A stretch of DNA of 54,570 nt from Wenzhouxiangellaceae bacterium (GTDB taxonomy: Bacteria; Pseudomonadota; Gammaproteobacteria; Xanthomonadales; Wenzhouxiangellaceae): assembly GCA_028289455.1 (NCBI GenBank), contig JANQPN010000020.1, forward strand, positions 1-54,570, given 5' to 3'. The notes under the pieces are model-generated. The model was not told the DNA's origin, searched no databases, and worked only from the letters and a program-made list of their open reading frames with translations. Made by a program: the position numbers and the translations under genes. Below are positions 8,026-16,474 of this stretch, piece by piece. Numbering within the stretch: the first letter of the stretch is position 1; each line of letters opens with the position of its first letter.

Positions 8026-9186
8026 TCAGGCAATCTCTTTTTGCTCGGTTTCGGCTTCATTGCCGGCCGGCTGGTCACTGGTGACATGCACCGGTATGGC
8101 CTTATCCGAACGGGTCTGCTTGTATGTAATCGGCAATTCCGGTGCAAACGGACCTTCCAGCCTGGGGCCTTTGATACTGGCCATCATTGCTTTGATGGGA
8201 TGGGCAAAAGTATCTTCGACGGCAGTGCCTTCATAACCGCAGTGAGCCATGCAGTTATCGCATTTGGGGTTGCGGCCGGTGCCATAGTTTTCCCACTCGG
8301 TTTCTTCGATCAATTCTTTGTAGCTGGCGGCATAGCCTTCATCAACCAGCAGATAACAGGGTTTTTGCCAGCCGAAAATGTTGTAGGTTACATTGCTCCA
8401 CGGGGTGCACTGATAGCTTTGATTACCGGCCAGAAAATCCAGATACAGGCCGGAATGGTTCAATGGCCATTTTGCTGCACCCTGTTCGGTGCGTTTTTTT
8501 CCTTCGCGGAAAATCTCGCGAAACAGCTCTTTGGATTTGTTGCGCGGCAGGAACACATCCTGGTTAGGCGCGAATTCATAACTGTATCCTGGTGATACGG
8601 TTATGCCTTCAACTCCAAGCTCGACACAATAATCAAAAAATTCAGCAACCCGGTGGGGAACTTCACCATCAAACAGTGTGCAATTGACACTTACGCGGAA
8701 GCCCTTATCGATAGCCATTTTGATGGCTGTGGTGGCTTTCTCAAAAATTCCTTCTTTACAGACTGAACGGTCATGTTCTTCCTGCAGGCCATCAAGGTGT
8801 ACCGACCAGGTGAAATACGGTGTTGGTTTATACTCATGCATCTTTTTCGCCAGCAGAATGGCGTTGGTGCACAGGTAGACAAATTTCTTCCGGGCTACGA
8901 TACCTGCAACAATCTCAGGCATTTCCTTATGAATCAATGGCTCACCGCCGGGGATGGAGACGACCGGAGCATCGCATTCATCCACTGCATTCAGCGCATC
9001 TTCGACACTGATACGTTTTTGCAGAATGTCTTTCGGATATTCAATTTTGCCGCAGCCGGCACAGGCCAGATTGCATTGGAATAATGGCTCCAGCATTAAT
9101 ACCAGAGGGTATTTTTTATTACGCTTCAGCTTCTGGGTAATGATGTATTTGGCAATACGAAACTGTTGGATGGCAGGTATGCCCAT
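8026..9186 (-). CDS. hpnH: Adenosylhopane synthase, radical SAM protein HpnH
   Basis: 386-aa radical SAM enzyme that joins the 5'-deoxyadenosyl radical to diploptene to give adenosylhopane, the first step of C35 hopanoid side-chain synthesis. The CX3CX2C iron-sulfur motif is at C38, C42 and C45 (CNLACAGC), followed by the SAM-binding GGEP segment near residue 80. A C-terminal cysteine set (CDNCMAHC) is also typical of HpnH. The N-terminus (MGIPAIQQ) fits the family start exactly. The gene starts 5 bp after idi, consistent with co-translation. Product then passes to HpnG, encoded earlier in the same operon. Confidence 0.95.
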   Translation of the reverse strand: MGIPAIQQFRIAKYIITQKLKRNKKYPLVLMLEPLFQCNLACAGCGKIEYPKDILQKRISVEDALNAVDECDAPVVSIPGGEPLIHKEMPEIVAGIVARKKFVYLCTNAILLAKKMHEYKPTPYFTWSVHLDGLQEEHDRSVCKEGIFEKATTAIKMAIDKGFRVSVNCTLFDGEVPHRVAEFFDYCVELGVEGITVSPGYSYEFAPNQDVFLPRNKSKELFREIFREGKKRTEQGAAKWPLNHSGLYLDFLAGNQSYQCTPWSNVTYNIFGWQKPCYLLVDEGYAASYKELIEETEWENYGTGRNPKCDNCMAHCGYEGTAVEDTFAHPIKAMMASIKGPRLEGPFAPELPITYKQTRSDKAIPVHVTSDQPAGNEAETEQKEIA

Positions 9187-9191
9187 GATGA

Positions 9192-9794
9192 TTAGTCCTT
9201 ATCAGCCGGCTGCAGATATTGCTGCAGCAAAGCCTGGTATTCAGTGTTGAGCCTGGTCCATTCCATTTTGAACCAGGGAGTAAAAGTGTCCGGTTGCTGT
9301 TGCAGTTCCCGATTCAGCTCAGCTGCGCTGATGAAACGCCAGTCAGCGACTTCGGTCTTATTTGGCTGCGGCAGGTCGCTGCAGCGCCCCAGATAAACCC
9401 AGCACAATTCACGTTCTGCGCCTGTTTCATCGAACTGCGCATGATACTGGAACTTATAGACGAATTCCGCCCTGGTCTGCATGCCCAGTTCCTGTTCCAG
9501 CCGGCGATTGACAGCAAAGTCAACAGATTCCCCGCGGCGCGGATGACTGCAGCAGGAGTTTGACCAGTACAGCGGCCATAAAGGTTTATCGGCGCTGCGT
9601 TGCTGCAGCAGTAACTCTCCTTGTTCATTGAAAACAAACAATGAGAATGCGCGATGCAGAATGCCTTCGCCACGGTGACAGCCGGCCTTATCCAGGTGGC
9701 CGATTTCCTGATCGCTGTCGTCGACCAGAATCAAATCCTCATCCGGAAAGGAAACAATCTCATCCCTGAGAGCTGCATTGGTTAAATTAGCCAT
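9192..9794 (-). CDS. idi: Isopentenyl-diphosphate delta-isomerase, type I
   Basis: 200-aa Nudix-fold enzyme converting IPP to DMAPP, needed because the mevalonate route makes only IPP. The catalytic cysteine region reads NSCCSHP (residues 79-85), and the Nudix-like stretch RGESVDFAVNRRLEQELG follows. This NxCCSHP form is shared with eukaryotic and many proteobacterial type I enzymes. It overlaps the 3' end of the HMG-CoA reductase-mevalonate kinase fusion gene by 8 bp and is followed after 5 bp by hpnH. It is thus embedded in the biosynthetic operon between IPP production and hopanoid tailoring. The type II (flavin-dependent) isomerase usual in Gram-positive mevalonate clusters is not used here. 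Confidence 0.95.
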   Translation of the reverse strand: MANLTNAALRDEIVSFPDEDLILVDDSDQEIGHLDKAGCHRGEGILHRAFSLFVFNEQGELLLQQRSADKPLWPLYWSNSCCSHPRRGESVDFAVNRRLEQELGMQTRAEFVYKFQYHAQFDETGAERELCWVYLGRCSDLPQPNKTEVADWRFISAAELNRELQQQPDTFTPWFKMEWTRLNTEYQALLQQYLQPADKD

Positions 9795-12048
9795 TGACTG
9801 TGACCTCCATGGCCTGATAGCCGGCGTCGTTGAGTGCTTCGATCACAGTTTGCTGATTATCCGGACACAATGCAATAAATGCGCCGCCACCACCACCGCC
9901 GGTAACTTTGGCGCCCAATGCACCGTTCTGGCGGGCAATCTGGATCATTTCTTCGATTTCCCAGCAGGAGACCTGCAAGGCATTCAGTAAGCCCTGGCAG
10001 ACATTCATCAATTCGCCCAGCTGTTGCCAGTCGCCGCTTTGCAGGGCGTCACGTCCCTGCAGCGTCAGTGCATCTATGCCATTGAACATCTGCTGATAAA
10101 TGGCGGGATTCTTTTTGCGTGCCGCCGCAACTCTGGCAACCATCTTGGCGGTGAGACTTTCCACTCCGCTGTAACCGATGACCAGGGGCAGTGGAGCACC
10201 CAGTGTCAGTTTTTCCATCAGACCCGGTTTGCCTTTCAGGTCCTTGCGGAACAGCATGGGGTGACCGTAGGTAGCCATCGTGTTATCCACACCTGAAGGG
10301 CTGCCGTGGGCGACTTTTTCACATTCGAAGGCCAGCGCATTGACTTCATCGTCGCTGAGGTCGAGCTGATAGTGTTTATCCAGTGCGCGAATAATGGCGA
10401 CGGCGACAGCTGCCGAGCTGCCCAGGCCGACAGCGCGGGGAACGCTGGGGAAAATCTCGATTTTCATCGGCTGATTAATCAGTTCCAGCTGTTCCAGGAT
10501 CAGCGCAATCGGTTTTTCAAAGGAATGTCGCTGGTCGGCACGCGGATGCAACCGCTGCTGTGCGCCCCAGCGCGGAATCATGATATCGATGCCTGCATCG
10601 CTTTGAGTAATTTTTGCCTGGATAGCCAGTGGTACCGGCACCGCCATCGCATGACTACCGTAAACCACCGCATGCTCACCCAGCAAAATCACTTTGCCGT
10701 GTCCCACGGCCAGCTCCTCAGCTTCGGGAATGGCTTCAGCAACTGGGCTGGCGTCACCAGATTGTTTGCGCACATCTTCCAGGATGTCCCGCGCTTTCCA
10801 GATTTTGATTTCACCGCTTTCAATCAGGCGGTCGACCACTGTGTCGAACAGGTTGGCGGGCGCGCCGGCTGCCATAGCAACGCTGCGTGCGTGCAATGTC
10901 ATATGACCCTGCTGTATACCACTGGTAACCAGTGCGCGCAGCGCCGAGAAATTCTGTGCAAGACCTACCGCTCCCATTAATTCCGCCAGTTCACGGGCTG
11001 AGCCAACCTTCAACATCCGATGGTTTATCATCACCGACTTGTTGGATTGCAATGGGCCGCCGACAGTTCCGACTTTCATCGGAATTTCCAGTTCACCGAC
11101 CAGGTTGCCGTCCTGGTCCTTATACCAGCGGGTCAAGGAGCTGTACTGACCACTGCGGGCGGCATAGGCATGTGCGGCCGCTTCAATCGCACGCCAGTCG
11201 TTGCCGGTTGCCAGGGCAACTGCATCGACACCATTCATGATGCCTTTGTTGTGCGTAGCAGCACGGTATGGGTCAACGCTGGCCAGATCGTTGGCCAGGA
11301 TAATGCCGTCTCTGACCTGATCACCATCAAAGCCTTTGCCGGCCAGCTGATCGGTTGGATAGGTCACTTTAGCTTTGACCAGCGCCCGATCGGTCAGATT
11401 CGATAAGATTCTCAGGAACACCTTACCGCCGGTGATGCTTTCCACCAGCGAAGCCACACCTTCGCACATGGTGTTCACCAGGTTGGCACCCATAGCATCA
11501 CAGGTGTTGACCAGCAGGTGGACGACCAGCATGGTTACGCCGGTTGAAGGTGCGCGGTGTAAATGAACTTCCAGACCTTTGGCACCACCGCCGCGTGCCA
11601 CCATTTTCGGATGCAGGCTGTTGGCCAGGTTGATGATTTCCTCGCTGCGCTGCAGGATAGTGGCCTTGGCTTTGCTGGCGTGAGTGATGTCAACCACCTG
11701 AATCTGGCCGATCAATAACGGTTCGGTACTTTCCACCTGGAAACCACCGGTGTGCAATGACAGTTTTGCCGCAGAACTGATAGCGGCAACTATTGAAGGC
11801 TCTTCTACTGCCATCGGCACTACATAGGGTTTGCCATTGACCACGAAATTCAGGCCAATGCCCATCGGCATGCCCAGCACGCCAACGACATTTTCGATCA
11901 TTTTGTCCGCTGTAGATGGGTCCAGCAGATGTTCACCGCTGCACAGCAGACGGTAATCTTCCTTGGACAGCAGGCCGCGCTCGTGCACTGCGCGTACACG
12001 GTCCTGCAGACTTAAGCGATAAAAACTGGGGATACGAGATTGTTCCAT
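9787..12048 (-). CDS. Fused class II HMG-CoA reductase and mevalonate kinase
   Basis: Single 753-aa reading frame holding two enzymes of consecutive steps. Residues 1 to about 430 are a class II 3-hydroxy-3-methylglutaryl-CoA reductase: ENVVG and GMPMGIG near the substrate site, the catalytic Glu in AVEEPS, a GNDWRAIE aspartate motif and the catalytic His in GHMTLHAR. A short Ala/Glu/Pro-rich linker (about 433-447) leads into a GHMP-family mevalonate kinase (about 448-753). The kinase has GKVILLGEHAVV, PRAVGLGSSAA and VTGGGGGGAF as its three motifs, plus the catalytic Asp in HGSPSGVDN. Together they would convert HMG-CoA to 5-phosphomevalonate. The ATG at 12048 gives the standard reductase N-terminus; the upstream frame extension overlaps the preceding gene. 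Gene neighbours are phosphomevalonate kinase (13 bp upstream) and idi (8-bp overlap). Class II reductases are normally free-standing, about 430 aa. Confidence 0.93.
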   Translation of the reverse strand: MEQSRIPSFYRLSLQDRVRAVHERGLLSKEDYRLLCSGEHLLDPSTADKMIENVVGVLGMPMGIGLNFVVNGKPYVVPMAVEEPSIVAAISSAAKLSLHTGGFQVESTEPLLIGQIQVVDITHASKAKATILQRSEEIINLANSLHPKMVARGGGAKGLEVHLHRAPSTGVTMLVVHLLVNTCDAMGANLVNTMCEGVASLVESITGGKVFLRILSNLTDRALVKAKVTYPTDQLAGKGFDGDQVRDGIILANDLASVDPYRAATHNKGIMNGVDAVALATGNDWRAIEAAAHAYAARSGQYSSLTRWYKDQDGNLVGELEIPMKVGTVGGPLQSNKSVMINHRMLKVGSARELAELMGAVGLAQNFSALRALVTSGIQQGHMTLHARSVAMAAGAPANLFDTVVDRLIESGEIKIWKARDILEDVRKQSGDASPVAEAIPEAEELAVGHGKVILLGEHAVVYGSHAMAVPVPLAIQAKITQSDAGIDIMIPRWGAQQRLHPRADQRHSFEKPIALILEQLELINQPMKIEIFPSVPRAVGLGSSAAVAVAIIRALDKHYQLDLSDDEVNALAFECEKVAHGSPSGVDNTMATYGHPMLFRKDLKGKPGLMEKLTLGAPLPLVIGYSGVESLTAKMVARVAAARKKNPAIYQQMFNGIDALTLQGRDALQSGDWQQLGELMNVCQGLLNALQVSCWEIEEMIQIARQNGALGAKVTGGGGGGAFIALCPDNQQTVIEALNDAGYQAMEVTVNG

Positions 12049-12061
12049 AGCTAGTTTACCG

Positions 12062-13153
12062 TCAGATCGGGTTTTTGCTTGCAAAATGAGCATTGGCTGA
12101 CACTGCCGAAGATCGATCAGAAGCCGTGACAATACCCTGTTCCGCTGGTGCTAAGTCTAACAGACCATAGCCTGCCGCTTGAACCCGCGTGGCGAATTCT
12201 GCAAGCGCATCGGTATCAGCTGCGACCGCCAGTGCAATATCACCGCCGCCCGCGCCGGAAGGCTTAAATGCCACATTGTACTGATCGGCAAGCTGCGCCA
12301 GACGACGATGGTCATCGGTGTAAACCGGCGCATCAGCAGCTTCCCCCAGTGCCTGCATGGCGCGGCCGTATGCGTTGATGGCCTGCAGGCAGTCATTGGC
12401 TGAGCCATCGTTGAAAGCCTGAGCGCCGGCCTGTGCAAGTTCACCAAGCCGGTTCAAATGCCTGAGGTAATGATTCGGACTGGCCAGTTTAAAGTCATTG
12501 ATGCGGCCTAAAAACACCCTGGTTGAAGCCGAATGCCCCAACCAGATCCAAATGCATTCTACTGTGGCTGGCCAGCGCCGGGTGTTTGCGGCACAGTGAT
12601 CATCACTGGTGTGATATTCGATAAGGCCACCGTACAGGCTGGCGGCCACATCAGCGCCACTGCCACGTCCACCCTGCAACTGGCGATGCAGGTTGACCAG
12701 CAGTGGCAACCAGCGCTTCCGGTCAAAATCCTGTCCGGGATGACGGTGCTGGTGCCAGACGGCAGCCAGTGCAACAGTCAATGCTGCGCTGGATCCCAGG
12801 CCAAGTTTATCGTCATTGGCAGAGAAAAATTCACTAGTGTCCAGAGTTAACGACCAGTGCTGTGAATCATCACATCGCCAGTCACCCAGCGCACGCATCA
12901 AAGGAGCCACAAACGGCAGCCGTTGGTTATCATCAGGGTGCTGCCAGCTAAATTCCTGATGTTGATCAAATTGAAACGGCAATGGCCGGTCAATTAAAGG
13001 GATTGCGTTGATGGTATACCGGTCAGCGGGCTGCAGCCTGATACGTGCGTATCTGCTCAATGCCTGGACGATGGCAGGATGGCCTTCCAGTACGGCATAT
13101 TCTCCCAGAATCAATGCTTTCCCGGGGGCAGCAGTGTTGATGGTCTGACTCAT
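12062..13153 (-). CDS. mvaK2: Phosphomevalonate kinase
   Basis: 363-aa GHMP kinase that phosphorylates 5-phosphomevalonate to mevalonate 5-diphosphate. The N-terminal motif is APGKALILGEYAVLEG, the ATP-loop motif is LGLGSSAALTVALAA (about 117-131), and the C-terminal glycine motif is KPSGAGGGDIALAV. The EYAVLEG variant and the QGGRGSGADVAAS segment separate it from mevalonate kinase and point to the phosphomevalonate kinase branch. Its ATG overlaps the mvaD stop codon by 4 bp (ATGA), a sign of translational coupling. It sits directly before the reductase-mevalonate kinase fusion, so genes for all three ATP-dependent steps are adjacent. Confidence 0.92.
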   Translation of the reverse strand: MSQTINTAAPGKALILGEYAVLEGHPAIVQALSRYARIRLQPADRYTINAIPLIDRPLPFQFDQHQEFSWQHPDDNQRLPFVAPLMRALGDWRCDDSQHWSLTLDTSEFFSANDDKLGLGSSAALTVALAAVWHQHRHPGQDFDRKRWLPLLVNLHRQLQGGRGSGADVAASLYGGLIEYHTSDDHCAANTRRWPATVECIWIWLGHSASTRVFLGRINDFKLASPNHYLRHLNRLGELAQAGAQAFNDGSANDCLQAINAYGRAMQALGEAADAPVYTDDHRRLAQLADQYNVAFKPSGAGGGDIALAVAADTDALAEFATRVQAAGYGLLDLAPAEQGIVTASDRSSAVSANAHFASKNPI

Positions 13154-14142
13154 GATGGTTGCAGGCGTGCGCCGTCACCTAAACTGCAGCTGATAATTCT
13201 GACTACACCTGGTGCCTGCTGCAGCTTTTCGCTGACCTGATCAGCCACATCCGCCGTACATATAGCTTTGACCTGCGGGCCGGCATCCATCGTGAAGCAC
13301 ACCGGCAAACCATCACTTCTCAGTTCACGAATGCAATGCACAGCAGCCAGGGTGGCGGCATTCCAGTAGATCACACCGGGTTGCGCTGCCAGGGCCGATG
13401 CGTGCATTTTAAGCGTGCTGAATTCAGTAACCGAAGCCAGTGCTTCAAAATCGCGTGCCGCAATGGCCTGGCGTGCAGAGGCAAGATCAGCTTCCGCACC
13501 GGCAACCCATGCCTGGTAATAAGGAGAGGTTTCCATGGTCAGCTGCATGCCATCGGTGGAGCTGACTTTCTTGCTGCCGGCGTCGGTTACAGCAATCAGT
13601 ACATTAAGATTCCAATAATCAGGCTTATGTAACTGGCTGGCGATACAATCAAGCCCGTCCGCCCGCTGACCGTGAGCCATTTCCACAATACCGCCGTAAA
13701 TGGAACGCGCAGCTGAGCCGGAACCCCGCCTGGCCAGCATTGATAACTGCTCAGGGTTGGCGTTGGCATTCAATGCATGAGCTGCAGCCACTGCTAGTGC
13801 CGCGAATCCGGATGCTGAAGATGCCAGACCGGCAGCAGTGGGGAAATTGTTCCCGCTGGTAACACTGGCGAATGGACGCTGATCACCGGAGCTATGGAAA
13901 TACCGATAAACCAGATCAAGAAAAGCGCTGATTCTGCTTGCTGCCTGCCTATCGGGTGTTTCACTGTTAAGCAATATCCTGTCTGCTTCCAGGGCTGAAT
14001 CAAAATCCACACTGGTAGTCGTGTTTAACCCGTCAAGCGTCAATGACAGAGATCCGGTGGCCGGGAGGTTGAGTGCTTTATCGCGTTTACCCCAATATTT
14101 GATCAGGGCGATGTTGGCATGTGCGATGGCGGTGGATTGCAT
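13150..14142 (-). CDS. mvaD: Diphosphomevalonate decarboxylase
   Basis: GHMP-fold enzyme of about 330 aa that makes IPP from mevalonate diphosphate by ATP-dependent decarboxylation. Diagnostic stretches are ALIKYWGKRD near the N-terminus, NNFPTAAGLASSASGFAAL (ATP loop), RRGSGSAARSIYGG and FTMDAGPQVK. The serine, lysine and arginine residues used in catalysis by this family are in these segments. An in-frame GTG at 14151 is possible, but the ATG at 14142 gives the family-typical N-terminus. It lies about 20 bp after the sulfotransferase stop and overlaps the phosphomevalonate kinase start by 4 bp. Confidence 0.94.
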   Translation of the reverse strand: MQSTAIAHANIALIKYWGKRDKALNLPATGSLSLTLDGLNTTTSVDFDSALEADRILLNSETPDRQAASRISAFLDLVYRYFHSSGDQRPFASVTSGNNFPTAAGLASSASGFAALAVAAAHALNANANPEQLSMLARRGSGSAARSIYGGIVEMAHGQRADGLDCIASQLHKPDYWNLNVLIAVTDAGSKKVSSTDGMQLTMETSPYYQAWVAGAEADLASARQAIAARDFEALASVTEFSTLKMHASALAAQPGVIYWNAATLAAVHCIRELRSDGLPVCFTMDAGPQVKAICTADVADQVSEKLQQAPGVVRIISCSLGDGARLQPS

Positions 14143-14163
14143 AGAAGTCACTTTCGGTCACAT

Positions 14164-15414
14164 TCAGGCCACAGCAGTAGCCGGGCGGCTGTCCAGAAAA
14201 CGCCGCCGGTATGCCCTGAAATGCTCGTTGATTGAATCTGCCTGTAAACCGTAATCAGAGAGTAAATGCTGGTGGCGGCCATGTCTGTGTTTGGGGTTGC
14301 ATTCCAGCCAGTCATGCATGGCCGCTGCGGTTTGCGGCTGCCAGTCCAGTTCAAAGTGCGCATAGATTTTCTGCAGCATGGCTAACGGCGAAGCAGTGAA
14401 CTGGTGATAGTCGACATCAAAAACCCGTTTTGCAGGTATCTTGTGATGATCTCTTGCATTCAAAGCTGAAGATAATGCCTGTGACCAGCGTTGAATGACT
14501 TCAGGGCCAATTTCGTGAGCATCATGCCGGTGACTGAATGCCTTGCGCAGATCAACCGTTAAGCTGGCCAGTGAAGACATCACTTCAGTCGGCTCCCTGT
14601 GGGTTTGAATTATGCAGGCGTCAGGATAAACCTCAAGCAGCTCTGCGAGGCCAAACAGGTGTGCCGGTGCTTTCAAAACCCAACGCTGGGGCGGGGCCTG
14701 CCACTGCAGGTGTTGCAGAAAGCGCCGGTGGTATTGATATGCAGCCAGCCGGCTTTGCTGCTGCAACCAGGCCTGATAACGGGGTACATGATAAGTGGTT
14801 TGGAATTGGTAGCTGTGCAGGGCATGTGCTGTAATCACCAGACACTCCTGGGGAAGATCGGCAGCCACTGCATGAATTCGGTGAAAATCCGGCGCCAGTC
14901 CGTCCAGCCATAACAGTTGCGATGCAACTTTACGTTGAGTGTCCAAATGTTGTGCTGCATGTCCTGTGGCAGCGATTACCGGCTGCATGGTTTCCCAGGT
15001 CAGCGGTGCGCGATGCCGGTGGTCACTGGCCAGCAGGTTATGCAGCATGGTGGTGCCGGTGCGCGGCAGTCCGATCACAAAAATCGGTTTATGTATGGAT
15101 TGTCTGGTGATATGTGGATTATCAGCAATGGCCTTTTCGATTTGCAGCCGATGCTTTAGTAATCTGAGTAAATCAAAGCGGGCTGCTACGCGTCCAGGCA
15201 AGTGCAGATTTGCATCTGCAGTCAAATCTTCACACAGTAAGGACAGCGGTGGTTTGGGATCCGGGTTTCCCCATTGATCCCAGTCAGCCAATGCCTGAGC
15301 GGCAGCCAGCAACTGTTCACTGGATAACCTTGGACCGTCCAGTCCGAAATAACGCAACAACCGTCCCGCCTGGATGGCGCTATGGACGGTGTAACGGCGT
15401 AAATGACGTAACAT
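14164..15414 (-). CDS. PAPS-dependent sulfotransferase family protein
   Basis: About 416-aa protein of the Sulfotransfer_3-like family, predicted to move a sulfuryl group from PAPS to an alcohol. The 5'-phosphosulfate loop is seen as PIFVIGLPRTGTTMLHNLL (GLPRTGTT at about 115-122). The 3'-phosphate region includes QTHREPTEVMSSLASL, with conserved Arg and Ser. An N-terminal all-helical part of about 100 residues precedes the fold, as in several bacterial lipid and terpenoid sulfotransferases. The start at 15414 has AGGGAG six bases upstream, which settles it against upstream in-frame codons. It lies between hpnA (55 bp) and mvaD (about 21 bp) in the same operon. This placement suggests a hopanoid, other isoprenoid or sugar substrate, but nothing in the sequence identifies it. 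Confidence 0.85.
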   Translation of the reverse strand: MLRHLRRYTVHSAIQAGRLLRYFGLDGPRLSSEQLLAAAQALADWDQWGNPDPKPPLSLLCEDLTADANLHLPGRVAARFDLLRLLKHRLQIEKAIADNPHITRQSIHKPIFVIGLPRTGTTMLHNLLASDHRHRAPLTWETMQPVIAATGHAAQHLDTQRKVASQLLWLDGLAPDFHRIHAVAADLPQECLVITAHALHSYQFQTTYHVPRYQAWLQQQSRLAAYQYHRRFLQHLQWQAPPQRWVLKAPAHLFGLAELLEVYPDACIIQTHREPTEVMSSLASLTVDLRKAFSHRHDAHEIGPEVIQRWSQALSSALNARDHHKIPAKRVFDVDYHQFTASPLAMLQKIYAHFELDWQPQTAAAMHDWLECNPKHRHGRHQHLLSDYGLQADSINEHFRAYRRRFLDSRPATAVA

Positions 15415-15469
15415 TAAGCACTCCCTGAAAGCCGGCATATTGTTGCTGGTTGGTGCATGCGCAGCTTTA

Positions 15470-16474
15470 TCATCCAAAATAACCGTGCTGGCGGTACCAG
15501 TCCAGCGCATCGCGCAGTGCATCAACAGCTGGCCGTGGCCGGTAACCCAGCTCATCGATAGCGCGCTGGCTGCTGAAAAACATCGGTTTACGTGACAGCT
15601 TTACACCGGTAACCGTCATCAGAGGTTCACGGTGAGTAATCAGGTTTGCCAAGGCTTCGCTGATATAAGCCAGGGGTAATACCAGGTTGGGCGGCAGCCG
15701 CACTGCTGGTGGTTTGCGGTTGAGCAGTTCAGCCAGCTGGGTCAGTACCTGACGGAGGCTGAGGTTTTCACTGCCAAGTATGTATCGGCGGCCGCAGCGC
15801 CCATGCTCCAGTGCCAGTAAATGACCATCGGCAACATCATTGACATGCACCACATTAAGACCGGTATCGACAAACGCCGGCACTTTACCGCGTGCGGCTT
15901 CTACAATCAGCCGCCCGGTTGGTGTGGGTTTGATGTCACCCGGCCCTACCGGTGTACTGGGGTGGACTATTACCACTGGCAGCTGATGGCTGGTAAACAG
16001 CTCTTTGACCCGCTGCTCGGCAGCGTATTTGGTCTGTTTGTAGGCGCCGATCAGGTCTTTTGGATTAAATGCTGTGGTTTCATCGCCGGGTGATCCATCC
16101 GGATGCAGGCCAATAGTGGCCACTGTGCTGGTATAAACAATGCGTTTAATACCCTCTTCCAAGGCCGCATGCATCAAGGCTTCAGTGCCTTCAACATTAA
16201 CTGCATGCATATGTGCCGGATCAGGCACCCACAGACGGTAATCGGCAGCAACATGGAAAATATAATCACAGCCCCTGACAGCATCTCTCAGGGATGCATG
16301 GTCAATCAGATCACCGGTTGCCTGCTCAACATCCAGATTCTGCAGATTGCTTAAGTCAGCATTGGGCCGGGCCAGCGTTCTTACGCGGTGGCCGGCTGCC
16401 AGCAACCGGCGTGCTACGGCAGCACCGACAAAACCGGTGGCGCCAGTCACCAGGCTAAGTGGTTCAGTCACCAT
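15470..16474 (-). CDS. hpnA: Hopanoid-associated sugar epimerase HpnA
   Basis: 334-aa extended short-chain dehydrogenase. The NAD-binding GxxGxxG motif is GATGFVG (11-17), and the catalytic YxxxK is Y145-K149 (YKQTK), with TSTVATIG before it as the catalytic Ser/Thr strand. The HVAADYRLW and HPSTPVGPGD segments are typical of HpnA. HpnA occurs widely in hopanoid clusters, but its substrate has not been established; a nucleotide-sugar or hopanoid side-chain sugar is assumed. The start at 16474 is favoured over the ATG at 16486 because GGAG is about 7 bases upstream. It overlaps the end of hpnN by 11 bp. Confidence 0.93.
   Translation of the reverse strand: MVTEPLSLVTGATGFVGAAVARRLLAAGHRVRTLARPNADLSNLQNLDVEQATGDLIDHASLRDAVRGCDYIFHVAADYRLWVPDPAHMHAVNVEGTEALMHAALEEGIKRIVYTSTVATIGLHPDGSPGDETTAFNPKDLIGAYKQTKYAAEQRVKELFTSHQLPVVIVHPSTPVGPGDIKPTPTGRLIVEAARGKVPAFVDTGLNVVHVNDVADGHLLALEHGRCGRRYILGSENLSLRQVLTQLAELLNRKPPAVRLPPNLVLPLAYISEALANLITHREPLMTVTGVKLSRKPMFFSSQRAIDELGYRPRPAVDALRDALDWYRQHGYFG

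Noticed and set aside
8041..8595. 184-codon plus-strand frame inside hpnH
   Set aside because: Antisense shadow of hpnH with no Shine-Dalgarno; the translation has skewed composition typical of shadow frames.
10600..10800. Possible sequencing error creating the reductase-kinase fusion
   Set aside because: The linker is in frame, has plausible Ala/Glu/Pro composition, and no remnant stop or start with Shine-Dalgarno is visible. I kept the fusion but listed read checking as a test.
10306..10980. 224-codon plus-strand frame inside the reductase-mevalonate kinase gene
   Set aside because: Complementary to conserved catalytic regions of both domains and without recognisable protein features.
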